Origin: Acanthosepion pharaonis
Lineage: Eukaryota > Mollusca > Cephalopoda > Sepiida > Sepiidae
NCBI GenBank assembly: GCA_903632075.3
Contig: CAHIKZ030005439.1
Coordinates: forward strand, 382,001 to 446,000
Direction: 5' to 3'
DNA: 64,000 nt
The position numbers were made by a program, and so were the translations under genes. Of the stretch, positions 62,776-64,000 are shown in pieces. The notes under the pieces are model-generated. The model did not search any database, was not told the origin of the DNA, and saw only the letters and a program-made list of their open reading frames with translations. The stretch's first letter is position 1. Each line of letters begins with the position of its first letter.

Positions 62776-63190
62776 ATTTTTATATACGATAGAAAAACTA
62801 AGATGACATATGTAAGAACACTCGGTGAAACATATACACTAATGTGAGATTGTAAAATTACTGAGAAAATGTTATTTTATCCATGAAAGACATCTGTGAA
62901 TTAACAAACTCGATTTTTGTTGATGTTAGACACCATTATATTTTTATTTCATTCGCAAGATGATTGTGCTTATTGCCGTGTTATTATAAATATGTAATTA
63001 TGTATTCTAAATATTAAACTTCAAAAAATGTGTATTAAATTTAGTGTTAAATTTCAGTAAATTTCGTTCGAAATTTCATTTACAATTTTTAATCGTTTGA
63101 AATGATATTCTTTTCTGTCTTTATTATTTGCCTTTTTCCTTCATACCTTTTGGTCTTATCTGATCGGTCTTTGTTTCTGTGGCAGAAAAT
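62776..63190. other. No gene seen
   Basis: AT-rich sequence without a recognisable feature. Confidence 0.5.
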
Positions 63191-63387
63191 GAATCACACG
63201 TCTTCAGAAGAACTTGGACACGTCTAAATACATAGAGCCTGATGCCGTCACTAAAGGGAGTAAATAAGTAGAATTAGAGTTCTAGCTTATCTGCTTACTA
63301 CCTATTTCAGCAAGACTATATTGACTCCAAGCAACATATTACTTCTTGATTGTGTTATCTTCATTCAATACAATGAAGATATAACAC
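63191..63387 (+). repeat. Direct repeat ending in a 36-nt hairpin, copy 1
   Basis: TCTTCAGAAGAACTTGGACA… through TTAGAGTTCTAGCTTATCTG and GACTCCAAGCAACATATTAC, ending in GTGTTATCTTCATT-loop-AATGAAGATATAACAC (63,352-63,387). Copy 2 is 279 bases downstream. Confidence 0.9.
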
Positions 63388-63458
63388 AATCTCCTTAATA
63401 GCAATAAATGTATTAAATATTAAACGCCTAAAAAGAGGGGGTGGGGGTGTTGTGGCAA

Positions 63459-63666
63459 TGAACACACTTTTCCAGAAGACGACTTGGACTCATTCAAATA
63501 CATATAGACTGATGCCAAGAATCGTCAGCAGAAGGAGTAAACAAGTAGAGAGTTAGAGTTCTAGCTTATCTGCTTACTACCTGTTTCAGCAAGACTATAT
63601 TGACTCCAAGCAACATATTACTTCTTGATTGTGTTATCTTCATTCAATGCAATGAAGACATAACAC
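63459..63666 (+). repeat. Direct repeat ending in a 36-nt hairpin, copy 2
   Basis: The same unit as 63,191-63,387, with an almost identical last 120 bases and its own hairpin at 63,631-63,666 (GTGTTATCTTCATT-loop-AATGAAGACATAACAC). Its first 80 bases have small insertions relative to copy 1. Confidence 0.9.
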
Positions 63667-64000
63667 TTTCTTTCTTAGCTTGAATTTTATCAATTGTTTG
63701 TTTCTTTTTTAATATTTCATTTCTTTATTTCTTTATTTCTTTCATTTTTCTTTCTTTCTCTCTCTCTTTTCTTCTATTTACTTTCTTCATTCTTTCTTTT
63801 TTATTAGCTTTCCTTTTTCTTTTTTTTTCCTGTTTCTCCTCTTTCATGCTTCATTCCTTTCTTTCTTCATTTTTTCTTACTATATTCCTTATTCTCTTTT
63901 TTATGCTTCTTCTTTTCTTATACTTTCTCACTTTCTCTTTCTTGTTTTCCTTTACTTTCTTTTTAGTTTTGTTTTGTTTTTTTTTCCTTTCTTTTTGCTT
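63667..64000. repeat. Pyrimidine-rich (TTTC)n-like low complexity
   Basis: Nearly all T and C on the plus strand to the window end, with degenerate CTTT units. No gene. Confidence 0.85.

Overview
The window looks like animal nuclear DNA and is most simply read as an AT-rich, intergenic or intronic stretch of a mollusc, probably cephalopod, genome. The basis for that is: dozens of long (TA)n, (CA)n, (GATA)n and (TTTC)n microsatellites; several tRNA-derived SINE families, one with the layout described for cephalopod SINEs; LINE, Penelope-like, mariner and Helitron-type debris; and no compact gene arrangement, operon or bacterial signal. The species assignment is inference. I see no intact host gene. 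The only candidate host coding sequence is a short GC-rich block at 33,745-34,016 that ends in a stop codon overlapping AATAAA, followed 25 bases later by a poly(A) run; it may be a terminal exon or a retrocopy.

Layout. 0-5 kb: a SINE inverted dimer carrying a tRNA-like cloverleaf and flanked by a 12-bp target duplication; a 5S-rRNA-like 3' half fused to a tRNA-derived SINE; two LINE 3' ends with a composite repeat between them; a ~240-bp satellite. 5-16.2 kb: two near-identical copies of a DDE (Tc1/mariner-superfamily) transposase fragment, each beside a Penelope-like 3' end; a second mariner (8.3-10 kb) invaded by a LINE. 16-25 kb: microsatellites, hairpin elements, a ~435-bp tandem duplication, a composite element with an internal tandem array, a LINE C-terminus, and a 65-bp minisatellite with a two-unit higher-order pattern (24.2-24.6 kb). 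25-31 kb: a Helitron-like insertion (26,368-27,156) whose empty site is preserved at 29.94-30.04 kb, a third mariner, a LINE C-terminus with a zinc finger, and a Penelope-like 3' end. 31-42 kb: LINE and SINE pieces, the GC-rich block, a second Helitron-like insertion in tandem repeats (36,885-37,566), a rearranged gag/LTR fragment, a 5S-like sequence, a ~340-bp palindrome. 42-50 kb: a second locus of the ~240-bp satellite, two LINE copies head to head, several SINEs, the mirrored composite element, microsatellites. 50-64 kb: a decayed but long Penelope-like element with reverse transcriptase, GIY-YIG remnant and tandem 3' repeats; LINE fragments; a solo LTR in a CTAT microsatellite with a 5-bp duplication; a mariner remnant; a SINE palindrome; and a pair of direct repeats each ending in a 36-nt hairpin.

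Nothing here forms a pathway. The organising theme is nested transposition: elements inside elements, hairpin elements beside TA tracts, and paralogous empty sites that fix insertion boundaries. All family assignments were made by eye from motifs and from repeats within the window; no database search was possible.
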